From: Spirosoma taeanense
GTDB taxonomy: Bacteria; Bacteroidota; Bacteroidia; Cytophagales; Spirosomataceae
Direction of reading: 5' to 3'
DNA length: 64,000 nucleotides
Assembly: GCF_013127955.1 (NCBI RefSeq)
Contig: NZ_CP053435.1
Span: forward strand, 4,836,001-4,900,000
Shown: piece after piece, positions 34,207 through 42,229 of the stretch
Layout: each line of letters begins with the position of its first letter
Position numbering within the stretch: position 1 is the first letter of the stretch
Position numbers and translations under genes: made by a program
The notes under the pieces: generated by a model
Database searches by the model: none
What the model was told of the DNA's origin: nothing
Seen by the model: only the letters and a program-made list of their open reading frames with translations

Positions 34207-37200
34207 ATGGCAAAAGACACTATTGAGTTAGACGATAATCTCCACTGGTACAAGGATGCAATTATATACGAACTACACATCAAGGCTTTCCGGGATGGCA
34301 ACGGCGATGGAATCGGCGACTTCCAGGGCCTGCTCGAAAAGCTGGATTATCTGCAGGAACTGGGCGTTACAGCCATCTGGCTGCTTCCCTTCTATCCATC
34401 GCCCCTGCGCGACGACGGCTACGACATTGCCGATTACTACACCATTAACCCGTCCTACGGGAATATTGAACAGTTCAGGCGGTTTCTCGACGAAGCCCAC
34501 CAGCGAAACCTGAAAGTCATTACCGAGCTGGTTATCAACCACTCCTCCGACCAGCACCCCTGGTTTCAGCGGGCCCGCAAGGCGCCCAAAGGCTCGCCCG
34601 AGCGCGAATATTACGTCTGGACCGACGACCCGACCCAATACAAAGACGTCCGGATTATTTTCCAGGATTTCGAGGTCTCCAACTGGACCTGGGACAACGT
34701 AGCGCAACAGTACTACTGGCATCGTTTTTTCCATCACCAGCCCGACCTCAATTACGACAACCCGCTGGTTCAGGAAGAGGTGTTCAAAATGATCGACTAC
34801 TGGTGCGACATGGGCGTCGATGGCTTCCGGCTCGATGCCGTTCCGTATCTGTTTGAGCGGGAAGGCACCAACGGCGAAAACCTGCCCGAAACCCACGCGT
34901 TCCTCAAAAAGCTGCGTAAACACATTGATGACCGGTATCCGGGCGTCGTCTTTCTGGCCGAAGCGAATATGTGGCCCGAAGATTCGGCTTCCTACTTCGG
35001 TGATGGCGACGAATGCCACATGAATTACCATTTTCCGGTCATGCCCCGCATGTTCATGGCGCTGCAGATGGAAGACCGGTACCCGATTACCGATATTTTC
35101 GACCAGACACCCGAAATCCCCAAAACCTGTCAATGGGCCATCTTTCTGCGGAACCACGACGAGCTTACGCTCGAAATGGTAACCGACGAAGAGCGGGATT
35201 ACATGTATAAGACGTATGCCAAAGACCCCAAAGCCAAAATCAACCTCGGTATCCGCCACCGGCTAGCCCCGCTGATGGGTAACAACCGCAAGCGGATCGA
35301 GCTCCTGAACAGTCTGCTGTTTTCGCTGCCCGGTACGCCGGTGCTGTATTACGGCGATGAAATTGGCATGGGCGACAACGTGTATCTGGGCGACCGCGAC
35401 GGCGTTCGTACGCCCATGCAGTGGTCCCCCGACCGGAACGCCGGTTTCTCTAGTACGAACCCGCAGAAGCTGTACCTGCCAACGATTCTGGACCCCGAAT
35501 ACCACTACGAATCCGTGAACGTGGAAACGCAGCGACGTAATACGTCCTCGCTGTTCTGGTTCACCAAGCGGATGATTAACCTGCGCAAGACGTATAAAGC
35601 GTTTGGACGGGGAGATCTGAAGTTTGTGAACGTAGAGAACCCCAAGGTGCTTGCCTTTACCCGTTCCTACGAAGACGAAACGCTCCTGATCGTCGTCAAC
35701 CTGTCGAAATACGCGCAGCCGGCAGAAATTGACCTCAGTGAACACAAAGGCGATAGCCTGATCGAAGCCTTCAGCCGAAACCAGTTTCCGGCCGTGCCTG
35801 ATACGGGGGCTTACTTTTTTACGTTGGCCCCGCACGACTACCAGTGGTTTGTGCTGAAGAAAACCCATGTCGAAGCGGCCGAACGCGAGTTACTGCCCAC
35901 CCTCAAAGTCCGCAATCGCAGCGAACTGGTCAACAGCCGCAGCCGCGAAAAGCTCGAAAACCAGATACTGCCTGATTATCTGGCCCGCGTTGACTGGTTC
36001 GGCGGCAGAGGTCAGAACCTGTTCGGAGTCAGCGTTACGGACTATGGCGTGATTCCGCTGGCCGACACGAAAGTATATATACTGCTGATTGAGGTTTCGT
36101 ATGAACGGGGGCTGCCCGAGACCTACCAGCTCCCCGTGATGTACGTCAGCGACCAACATGCCGCCCGGATGCGGGAGAACTGTCCGCAGGCTGTGCTGGC
36201 TAACCTCAATGTAGGTAACGAAGAAGGCGTTCTCTGCGATGCGCTCTACACCGCCGAATTTCAGCAGGCCCTGCTTCACCAGATAGTTGACGGAAAGACG
36301 CAGTCCGGAACCGGAAGCCCGGTGCTTTTCCAGAGCAGCCCGGCGCTGGACGCCTATGTCCGCGAACATCCCGAAATTCGCTCGAAACTGCTCACCACAA
36401 GTCAGGGCTATACGTCCATTAGTTACGATAACTGCTTTCTGCTGAAAATATACCGGAAGGTCGACCAGGCCCTTAACCCCGACGTTGAAATCAACCGGTA
36501 TCTGTCCGAAACCGCCGGGTTCGAATACGTTCCGGCCTTCTCCGGCGTCATTGAACTTCAGTCGGCCAGCCACCCCGTAACGCTGGGTATGATGCAGGTC
36601 ATGGTGGCCAATCACGGCGACGGTCACAGCTTCATGCTGGAGCGGATCAACAACTTCATTGAACGGATTCTGGCGCGGGATCAGGCTCAGCTGGATGCCA
36701 CTGACCGCAAAGGGCTCCTTTCTGAGCCGGTTGGTTTTGAAGAGTTGTCGGCCGATAAACAGGAATTGCTGGGCGTTCGGGCGGAGCAGGCACGGCTGAT
36801 GGGTGTGCGGTTAGGCGAAATGCATCTGGCGCTGGCGGCTGGCGACGACGTAAAAGATTTTACGCCGGAAGCCTTCTCGCTCCATTACCAGCGATCGCTA
36901 TTTTCGGGTATGCAGTCGCTGGTTCGCGAAGCCTACCAGAACCTGCACAAAAATCGGCAACGGCTTCCCGATGATGTGCGGCAGGACGCCGAGCAGTTAT
37001 CCGACCGTAAAGACGAGATTCTGACCACCCTCAAACGCATCTACAGCAAGAAGCTCGATACGGCTAAAATTCGTATTCATGGCGATCTGCGGCTGGAAAA
37101 GATTCTGTTTACCGGTAAGGATCTTGCCATTCAGGATTTTGGTGGCGATCCGCGACGCAGTTACAGCGAACGGCGGCTGAAACGTTCTCCGCTGCGCGAC

Positions 37201-37518
37201 GTTGCCGCCATGATCCGCTCGTTTTATTACGTAGCCTACGAGGGCTTCCTGCAGAATAATCAGGTGCCTGCCGACGAAACCCTGCGGCTCCTGCCGTTCG
37301 CTGATTTCTGGGCGCACTATATGAGCGGCTTTTTCCTGAAGGCTTATCTACAAACGGTTCAGAACAGCGTTTTCATTCCGAACCAGACCGATTTGCAGAT
37401 GATGCTGGAAACCTACCTGCTGGAGAAGGCTTTTCTGGATTTAAATGATGATCTTAGCCACCATCCCGATAGAGTACGGGCACCGTTGCAAATCATTAAA
37501 TCAATCCTTGGTCGATAG
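34207..37518 (+). CDS. treS: Trehalose synthase - maltokinase fusion (TreS-Mak/Pep2)
   Basis: A 1103-residue cytosolic protein. Residues 10-555 are a GH13 trehalose synthase that interconverts maltose and trehalose: YELHIKAFRDGNGDGIGDF, nucleophile D210 in GFRLDAV, acid/base E252 in FLAEANMWPED, and the FLRNHDELT region. The rest is a maltokinase-like domain with VDWFGGRGQN at its start and the catalytic loop HGD (D960) followed by metal-binding D977 in QDFGGD. In well-studied maltokinases the loop reads HGDxHLGQ and IDFEGE. Here the Gln is replaced by Lys965, the second His by Arg962, and the Glu by Gly, so kinase activity is uncertain. The normal role is to link trehalose to maltose-1-phosphate and glycogen-like glucan via GlgE, which is not in this window. 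Confidence 0.93.
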   Translation: MAKDTIELDDNLHWYKDAIIYELHIKAFRDGNGDGIGDFQGLLEKLDYLQELGVTAIWLLPFYPSPLRDDGYDIADYYTINPSYGNIEQFRRFLDEAHQRNLKVITELVINHSSDQHPWFQRARKAPKGSPEREYYVWTDDPTQYKDVRIIFQDFEVSNWTWDNVAQQYYWHRFFHHQPDLNYDNPLVQEEVFKMIDYWCDMGVDGFRLDAVPYLFEREGTNGENLPETHAFLKKLRKHIDDRYPGVVFLAEANMWPEDSASYFGDGDECHMNYHFPVMPRMFMALQMEDRYPITDIFDQTPEIPKTCQWAIFLRNHDELTLEMVTDEERDYMYKTYAKDPKAKINLGIRHRLAPLMGNNRKRIELLNSLLFSLPGTPVLYYGDEIGMGDNVYLGDRDGVRTPMQWSPDRNAGFSSTNPQKLYLPTILDPEYHYESVNVETQRRNTSSLFWFTKRMINLRKTYKAFGRGDLKFVNVENPKVLAFTRSYEDETLLIVVNLSKYAQPAEIDLSEHKGDSLIEAFSRNQFPAVPDTGAYFFTLAPHDYQWFVLKKTHVEAAERELLPTLKVRNRSELVNSRSREKLENQILPDYLARVDWFGGRGQNLFGVSVTDYGVIPLADTKVYILLIEVSYERGLPETYQLPVMYVSDQHAARMRENCPQAVLANLNVGNEEGVLCDALYTAEFQQALLHQIVDGKTQSGTGSPVLFQSSPALDAYVREHPEIRSKLLTTSQGYTSISYDNCFLLKIYRKVDQALNPDVEINRYLSETAGFEYVPAFSGVIELQSASHPVTLGMMQVMVANHGDGHSFMLERINNFIERILARDQAQLDATDRKGLLSEPVGFEELSADKQELLGVRAEQARLMGVRLGEMHLALAAGDDVKDFTPEAFSLHYQRSLFSGMQSLVREAYQNLHKNRQRLPDDVRQDAEQLSDRKDEILTTLKRIYSKKLDTAKIRIHGDLRLEKILFTGKDLAIQDFGGDPRRSYSERRLKRSPLRDVAAMIRSFYYVAYEGFLQNNQVPADETLRLLPFADFWAHYMSGFFLKAYLQTVQNSVFIPNQTDLQMMLETYLLEKAFLDLNDDLSHHPDRVRAPLQIIKSILGR

Positions 37519-37609
37519 GCCTGGCAATTTCCTCTGTAAATCAGATACTTATCTTAATTAGCAATTAACACTTATTTCAGATTCTTCATCTATAAAGCTT
37601 TGTAATCGT

Positions 37610-37663
37610 TTAGAAAACAGGCCATACAGTCTATAAACGGCTCTGGACTGGCCTGTTTTCTAA
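37610..37663 (+). terminator. Terminator after treS
   Basis: A perfect 15-bp inverted repeat (37610-37624 with 37649-37663), about 90 bp past the treS stop. The arms contain an A4/T4 run. Its right arm overlaps the first hexamer of array G. Confidence 0.7.
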
Positions 37664-37697
37664 GTAAATTTTAAGATTTCTATAAGCCAGTTCTAAC
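37659..37697 (+). promoter_or_regulatory. Operator array G upstream of the sterol-desaturase-family gene
   Basis: Plus-strand TCTAAG (37659), TTTAAG (37670), TATAAG (37681) and TCTAAC (37692) have an exact 11-bp period. They are the reverse complement of the hexamers in arrays A-F, as expected for a plus-strand gene. A weak -7-like element (TTCTTTTA, 37708-37715) lies at the same 10-bp distance. The rest of the 331-bp gap (37519-37849) holds only the treS terminator. Confidence 0.72.
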
Positions 37698-37849
37698 CCG
37701 GAATAAATTCTTTTACGGAGAAGAGGACATATTGATTTCCGTGCATTACATGGGCGGCCAGAACCCAACCCGGGACAATGGGTAGCCAACAGGAGCTCGG
37801 TACAGTATCGCTGCTCTTTCGTCAGCTTTTTATCAATTACCAACTATTC

Positions 37850-38773
37850 ATGAATGAACCTCTTTTCGGTGCCCCAGAAATTTCATTAGAGAACCTGTCA
37901 ACGATTGAACAATCAGCTCCCAACCTGATTCTGTGGGCGGTTCCCGTGATGCTCCTGTTTACCGCTCTGGAAATGTTTATCACCTTTAAACAGGAGCACC
38001 CGTTTTACGAGAAGCGGGAAACAATCGGTTCAATTCTGGTTGGGCTGGGATCGCTGGTAGTCGGGGCGTCCATCAAGTTTGCGCTTCTATACGCTACCGT
38101 CTGGCTATACAATCAGCTACCGTGGCGGATGTCGCTGCAGTGGTGGACCTTTATTCCCTGCTACATAATTTTTGATTTCTGCAGCTACTGGGCGCACCGC
38201 GTGTCGCACGAACAGCGGTTCTGGTGGGCTACGCACGTTGTGCACCATTCGGGCGAGCATTATAACCTTACGGTTTCCTTCCGGCTGAGCTGGATTCAGA
38301 ACCTGAAAACAATATTTTTCCTGCCGGTTGCCCTGATTGGCTTTCACCCGGTTGTGTTCTTCACAACCAACCAGGTTGCCGTACTTTTCCAATTCTGGGT
38401 GCATACCGAATACATTCGTCGTTTACCGAAGTGGGTAGAGTTTATCTTTGCAACGCCCTCCAATCACCGCGTCCACCACGGTTCGCAGCCAAAATATATT
38501 GACCGGAATTTCGGGGCTACGTTCATTGTCTGGGATCGGATTTTCGGTACCTACCAGCCCGAAGAAGAGCCGCCTATCTATGGCATAACCACCAATATTA
38601 CCCAGAAGGCAAACCCGTTCATGATCAATTTTCACGAGGTAGCCGACATTATCCGCGACGTAAAAGCGGCCAGAGGTTTCCGCCGAAAATTGTTTTTTAT
38701 CTTCGGCAGCCCAATAAAAATAGCGGAAGAAAAACAGCAGAAGCTAAACAAAGAAGCTGTAATAGCAGACTAG
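37850..38773 (+). CDS. Sterol desaturase / fatty-acid hydroxylase family membrane protein
   Basis: A 307-residue integral membrane di-iron enzyme from the ATG at 37850 (MNEPLFGAPE). An in-frame ATG at 37778 would add 24 residues and cannot be excluded. Membrane segments occur around NLILWAVPVMLLFTALEMF, TIGSILVGLGSLVVGASIKFALLY and the central TIFFLPVALIGFHPVVFF. The histidine boxes are HRVSH, HVVHHSGEHYN and HRVHHG, the usual HxxxH, HxxHH and HxxHH set. It should hydroxylate or desaturate a lipid chain in the membrane, but the substrate is unknown. Operator array G puts it in the same predicted regulon as trehalose synthesis, which suggests lipid remodelling under stress. Confidence 0.9.
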   Translation: MNEPLFGAPEISLENLSTIEQSAPNLILWAVPVMLLFTALEMFITFKQEHPFYEKRETIGSILVGLGSLVVGASIKFALLYATVWLYNQLPWRMSLQWWTFIPCYIIFDFCSYWAHRVSHEQRFWWATHVVHHSGEHYNLTVSFRLSWIQNLKTIFFLPVALIGFHPVVFFTTNQVAVLFQFWVHTEYIRRLPKWVEFIFATPSNHRVHHGSQPKYIDRNFGATFIVWDRIFGTYQPEEEPPIYGITTNITQKANPFMINFHEVADIIRDVKAARGFRRKLFFIFGSPIKIAEEKQQKLNKEAVIAD

Positions 38774-38813
38774 GAAGTTCTGGTTGTTTATTACCCAGAA
38801 TTAATTGTCAAAT

Positions 38814-38858
38814 CAGGGATAACTGGCGGTATTATAGCCAATTATCCCTGCTTTTTTT
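38814..38858 (+). terminator. Terminator after the sterol-desaturase-family gene
   Basis: A 9-bp perfect stem (38814-38822 with 38842-38850), extended inside by TGGC/GCCA, then C and seven T. A textbook intrinsic terminator. Confidence 0.9.
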
Positions 38859-39076
38859 ATGGCACTGTGAGTATAAAGTAGTTGTTAGACCCTGGTCTAC
38901 TACATTATTTCGGGCAACAGCAAAGCTACACGCCTATCGTAACATTTCTGATAAACAGGGGGTTGCCTTGCAAAAGCACGTATTATTACCGATATAAAAT
39001 CATATTCCATAACATATTCCAATAGCCACAGTTATAAGCTGCAGTACACCTAATTTCAACGATAAAAAACACAGTT
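38859..39076 (+). other. Leader region of the lmo0937-type gene, nothing else recognised
   Basis: These 218 bp are AT-rich near the right end. No 11-bp array, hairpin or ORF that I would defend was found. A weak partial inverted repeat (AGACC/GGTCT) lies near 38887-38897. Confidence 0.4.
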
Positions 39077-39238
39077 ATGGGCAATCTTCTGTATACAATC
39101 GCAGTAGTGCTGATCATCATTTGGCTACTGGGTTTTTTAGGCTTCAATAGCTTTGGCCTTGGCGGAATTATTCACGTATTACTGGTAATCGCCGTAATCA
39201 TGATTATCCTACGTCTGATTCAGGGCAGGGGTGTTTGA
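39077..39238 (+). CDS. lmo0937 family membrane protein (53 residues)
   Basis: A 53-residue protein, too short for most gene callers. It begins MGNLLYTIAVVLIIIWLLGF, continues with a GFNSFGLGGIIHVLLV turn and a second helix (VIAVIMIILRLIQGR), and ends with V. Two membrane helices separated by a Gly-rich loop containing a conserved His match the lmo0937 family of tiny stress-associated membrane proteins widespread in bacteria. Function unknown. A perfect hairpin terminator follows 24 bp later, which supports a real single-gene unit. No CTTAGA-type array is seen upstream. Confidence 0.85.
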   Translation: MGNLLYTIAVVLIIIWLLGFLGFNSFGLGGIIHVLLVIAVIMIILRLIQGRGV

Positions 39239-39262
39239 CAGGCGATCGTATCGAAAAAATTG

Positions 39263-39290
39263 AAGCCAGCTCACATGAGCTGGCTTTTCT
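39263..39290 (+). terminator. Terminator after the lmo0937-type gene
   Basis: A perfect 11-bp inverted repeat (39263-39273 with 39276-39286) followed by TTCT. The short loop means the top pairs will be open. Confidence 0.85.
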
Positions 39291-39418
39291 GTTAACTGCA
39301 CTCCTGAGTCCGGATGATGCAAACTGTTTCGCCGAATTTAGATATTTTTGGCCTTACCTGAGTGCTCTACTCCGTTCTGAAACCGCTCACCGGCTACCAG
39401 GCGGCCAGGTTTATCTGT

Positions 39419-39958
39419 ATGAAAAAGCTTCTTTCAGTTCTATTCCTATTTTCAACCACTGTACTGGCGCAGATGCGCCTGCCAACCAGTCCTGATGGTC
39501 AGGTTCAGTATCAGGAAATTGTTCGTTTGCCGGATGCCACCCGGCCAGCCCGTCAGGTTTACAACCAGATTCGTTCGTGGGACGAGCAACATTATAAAGC
39601 TGGCACCAACGCCGAACGGCAATACGACGACCGGCACGGGATTCTGTTCGTTCGGTCGGCCTTCCCCTTTGGGAAACGTTTGGTTAGGTACACGCTCACG
39701 GTCGAAGCCAGAATTGGCCGCTATCGGGCAACGCTAACCGATCTGGTTGCCGAAGGCGATGGTCTTTCGTTACCTGTTCAGGCTACCAGCCCAACTGTCG
39801 ACGAGCTAAGCCGGGCATCGACTGGAGAGATAAAAAATAAACAGGTCGTTGAACAGATCGCGGCCGATCAGGCTGAGCTGTATCAACAGATTGACAAAGC
39901 CTGCCGCGCTACCCTGGCGAGCCTGAAAGAGGCCATGACGGCGCCAATCAGCAAATAG
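39419..39958 (+). CDS. DUF4468-like exported protein
   Basis: A 179-residue protein from the ATG at 39419, which starts signal peptide MKKLLSVLFLFSTTVLAQ; a longer reading frame from 39362 is not needed. The mature part matches the DUF4468 (TBP-like fold) layout of Bacteroidota: GQVQYQEIVRLPDATRPARQVYNQIRSW, then RLVRYTLTVEARIGRYRATLTDLV, with a helical C-terminus (IDKACRATLASLKEAM). Probably periplasmic; function unknown. It is convergent with the endonuclease III gene, 27 bp apart. Confidence 0.7.
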   Translation: MKKLLSVLFLFSTTVLAQMRLPTSPDGQVQYQEIVRLPDATRPARQVYNQIRSWDEQHYKAGTNAERQYDDRHGILFVRSAFPFGKRLVRYTLTVEARIGRYRATLTDLVAEGDGLSLPVQATSPTVDELSRASTGEIKNKQVVEQIAADQAELYQQIDKACRATLASLKEAMTAPISK

Positions 39959-39985
39959 CACGGAAAGATTCTCATCAAAGATCGC

Positions 39986-40648
39986 TTAGCGGTGCCGGGT
40001 TACGCCTACCTGCTCGCACCATTGCCGTACCGGGCAGGTTGAACAATGCGGCAGCGTGCCGGTGCAGATGTGTTTACCGAATGGCATCAGCAGGCGGTTA
40101 ATACTTACCCACTGTTTACGCGGGACCTGCGCTTCGAGCACTTTCAGGGTTTGCTCGGGCTGCTTTGTCTGCACATAACCCCAGCGATTGACGACCCGGT
40201 GAACGTGAATGTCTACGCTGATGGCCGCCTGCCCCGTAGCGACGCCCAGCGCCAGATTCGCGCACTTTGGTCCAACCCCTTTCAGCGACGTCAGTGTCTC
40301 AAAATCGGCGGGTAGTTGCCCGCCAAACTCGTTCATGGTCCGCTCGGCGATACCCCGTAACGTATAGGCTTTCTGGTCGGGATAAGTCGTTCCGTAAAGC
40401 AGTTGCGTTAGTGTCGGAATGTCCAGTGCGAGGAGTTGTTCAGGCGTTCGGGCAGCTTCAAACAAGCGCAGCGATACCGGAATCGTAGTTTCGTCGAGCG
40501 TTCGGATGGAAACGATGCAGGAAATCAGCTGCTCGAACAGACTATTATAGCCGCGTTCGGCCAGGTCAAACATGGCGGCTTTTGGGTAGGGCCGAATGGC
40601 TTCTTCGATATGCGCAAGAACAACGCCGAGGTCGAAATCAGGTTTCAT
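39986..40648 (-). CDS. nth: Endonuclease III family DNA glycosylase/AP lyase
   Basis: A 220-residue base-excision-repair enzyme. The helix-hairpin-helix is LKGVGPKCANLAL, carrying the catalytic Lys. The catalytic Asp lies in SVDIHVHRVVNRWG. A C-terminal iron-sulfur cluster loop has the spacing C-x6-C-x2-C-x5-C (CTGTLPHCSTCPVRQWC), typical of Nth. It removes oxidised pyrimidines from DNA and nicks the strand. The start codon lies 13 bp from a hairpin that probably ends the OmpA-family transcript, so it has its own promoter or reads through. The gene symbol is used for family membership; activity on a given lesion is not shown. Confidence 0.9.
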   Translation of the reverse strand: MKPDFDLGVVLAHIEEAIRPYPKAAMFDLAERGYNSLFEQLISCIVSIRTLDETTIPVSLRLFEAARTPEQLLALDIPTLTQLLYGTTYPDQKAYTLRGIAERTMNEFGGQLPADFETLTSLKGVGPKCANLALGVATGQAAISVDIHVHRVVNRWGYVQTKQPEQTLKVLEAQVPRKQWVSINRLLMPFGKHICTGTLPHCSTCPVRQWCEQVGVTRHR

Positions 40649-40660
40649 GCAATGCGTTTA

Positions 40661-40709
40661 ACGTTTGTCCACTAGAGTGTATTGAGGCAACACCCTAACA
40701 GACAAACGT
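40661..40709 (-). terminator. Hairpin between the OmpA-family gene and the endonuclease III gene
   Basis: A perfect 9-bp inverted repeat (40661-40669 with 40701-40709) with GTGT/ACAC complementarity inside the loop. It lies just past the OmpA-family stop (40730) and directly before the nth start. Terminator or attenuator; no T-run. Confidence 0.5.
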
Positions 40710-40729
40710 CAAACACGTCAACAGGTTTT

Positions 40730-42007
40730 TCACACCTTCACAACAACCATCTCCACGCGCCGGTTCTCGGGTCGCTCTTTCAAACTTTTATTCGTATTAA
40801 TGGGCCGAGACGGGCCGTAGCCAACGGTTTCAATCCGACCGGCGCTGATTCCTTTAGAGACCAAATACCGTTTTACTTCATTAACGCGGTTCCGCGACAG
40901 TTCAACGTTGGCGTCAAAATCACCGACGGTATCGGTATGACCTTCCAGCCGGATATTCATGGTCGAGTTCTCCTGCATGACTTCAACGAGCCGGTCGAGT
41001 TCCGGAAATGACTCTGGTTTAAGATCAAATTTGGACGCATTGAAGTAGATATTCCGGAGGGTAATTTTCGCGCCGGTCTCAATAGGAACCAGGTTAAAAT
41101 CACGCATAACGTCAACACGGTTAGTCGTCAGCGTATCGCTCTGGCTGAAATAGCCCTTAGCAGAAGCCGTTACGGCATAAACGCCCCGGCGGTCAATAGG
41201 TATCGTGTATTTTCCGGCTGGGCTGACACTGCGGACCGAATCGCCGGGATCATCGCCCGTAGCCTCTGCGCCGGATATCAGTCGGTACGTAACGGTGGCC
41301 GTTATTGGTTTTTTGGTACGGGCATCCCGCGTAATGCCGTTGATCGCTATAGATGCTGCCGGAGCGGTTTCTGCTTCCGGCCGGGCAGGCGTTTCATCAG
41401 GCGTTCCGACGCCGGGTGTTGTGCGGGGCGTATAGCGGGGTTTGGCCTGAACCGGTGGCTTGGGCTTTGGCGTTCGCTGCGAGTAGGTGTCCTTGCGGGC
41501 CGGATTGATGATATGAACGCCCCAGAAGTTGAAACAGACGTAGCCGTTCCCGTCTTTGCACTCAAACAGATCAAACACCGTATAGCCAGGGTCAATGCGC
41601 TCAAAGTAGGCTATGAAATCAACGCGCTCGCCGGGCTCTACCCGCCGACGGGTTTCGGCCGGGATATTTTCAGCTCTGATGAATTTATAGGATCGCTCGC
41701 CCTGGTTAACGTAAAGCCGGGATGCAGGCTGAAAGCCGATGTGACTGCTTACATCAATCTGACTGCCCCGCCCGCCGTTTGGCATAGGAATCGGGAAAGG
41801 CCACGAACGCCCCATCGACCCCATGCCTTTCGCTTCAAACTTCATGTAAATGATCGTGTACTGTTCGGTCAGCTCCACACGCCGGATCGTTACGTCACGG
41901 TCGTTGACATCGTCAACGCGGGGATTTTCGGTCGTGTACTGAACCTGTGCCTGTAGCCCCAGCGCAGTCAGTAACAGACAAAAGAGAAGAAGTAGTCGGC
42001 AGTTCAT
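40730..42007 (-). CDS. OmpA-family outer-membrane protein with carboxypeptidase-regulatory-like domain
   Basis: A 425-residue exported protein with signal peptide MNCRLLLLFCLLLTALGLQAQ. Residues about 22-160 form a beta-rich region (VRVDD..., ELTEQYTIIYMKFEAKGMG). A Pro-rich linker (PKPKPPVQAKPRYTPRTTPG) follows, then a carboxypeptidase-regulatory-like beta-sandwich (INGITRDARTKKPITATVTYRLI). A C-terminal OmpA domain (about 310-425) has NIYFNASKFDLKPES, LEGHTDTVGD, LSRNRVNEVKRYLV, GYGPSRPI and ENRRVEMVV. The OmpA domain binds peptidoglycan, so the protein should tether envelope layers. It is monocistronic with a hairpin behind it. Confidence 0.88.
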   Translation of the reverse strand: MNCRLLLLFCLLLTALGLQAQVQYTTENPRVDDVNDRDVTIRRVELTEQYTIIYMKFEAKGMGSMGRSWPFPIPMPNGGRGSQIDVSSHIGFQPASRLYVNQGERSYKFIRAENIPAETRRRVEPGERVDFIAYFERIDPGYTVFDLFECKDGNGYVCFNFWGVHIINPARKDTYSQRTPKPKPPVQAKPRYTPRTTPGVGTPDETPARPEAETAPAASIAINGITRDARTKKPITATVTYRLISGAEATGDDPGDSVRSVSPAGKYTIPIDRRGVYAVTASAKGYFSQSDTLTTNRVDVMRDFNLVPIETGAKITLRNIYFNASKFDLKPESFPELDRLVEVMQENSTMNIRLEGHTDTVGDFDANVELSRNRVNEVKRYLVSKGISAGRIETVGYGPSRPINTNKSLKERPENRRVEMVVVKV

Positions 42008-42161
42008 GGTCGTTGTTTACAGGAGAGATTCCCCTTATAAACGTTTGACCATGCCGAGTAGTTTAGGGTTTAATTAACGGCCGTTCAAACCCGCTATCTA
42101 CGAACTGTACTACTGCTGCATCGTACTGGCGTCTTTTTATATTCAGGAATTGGCAGGCCAC

Positions 42162-42206
42162 AAAAAAAGCAGTCGTCAGCTATCCCGAAAGACATCCGAC
42201 GACTGC
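42162..42206 (-). terminator. Terminator after the first susD gene
   Basis: A 9-bp perfect stem (42169-42177 with 42198-42206). On the minus strand it is followed by seven T. It lies 24 bp after the susD stop. Confidence 0.9.
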
Positions 42207-42229
42207 TCTTAAGCAGCTAGACAATCAAA

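Noticed and set aside
34273-35259. 328-codon minus-strand ORF
   Set aside because: Antisense to the treS catalytic domain, whose motifs are intact.
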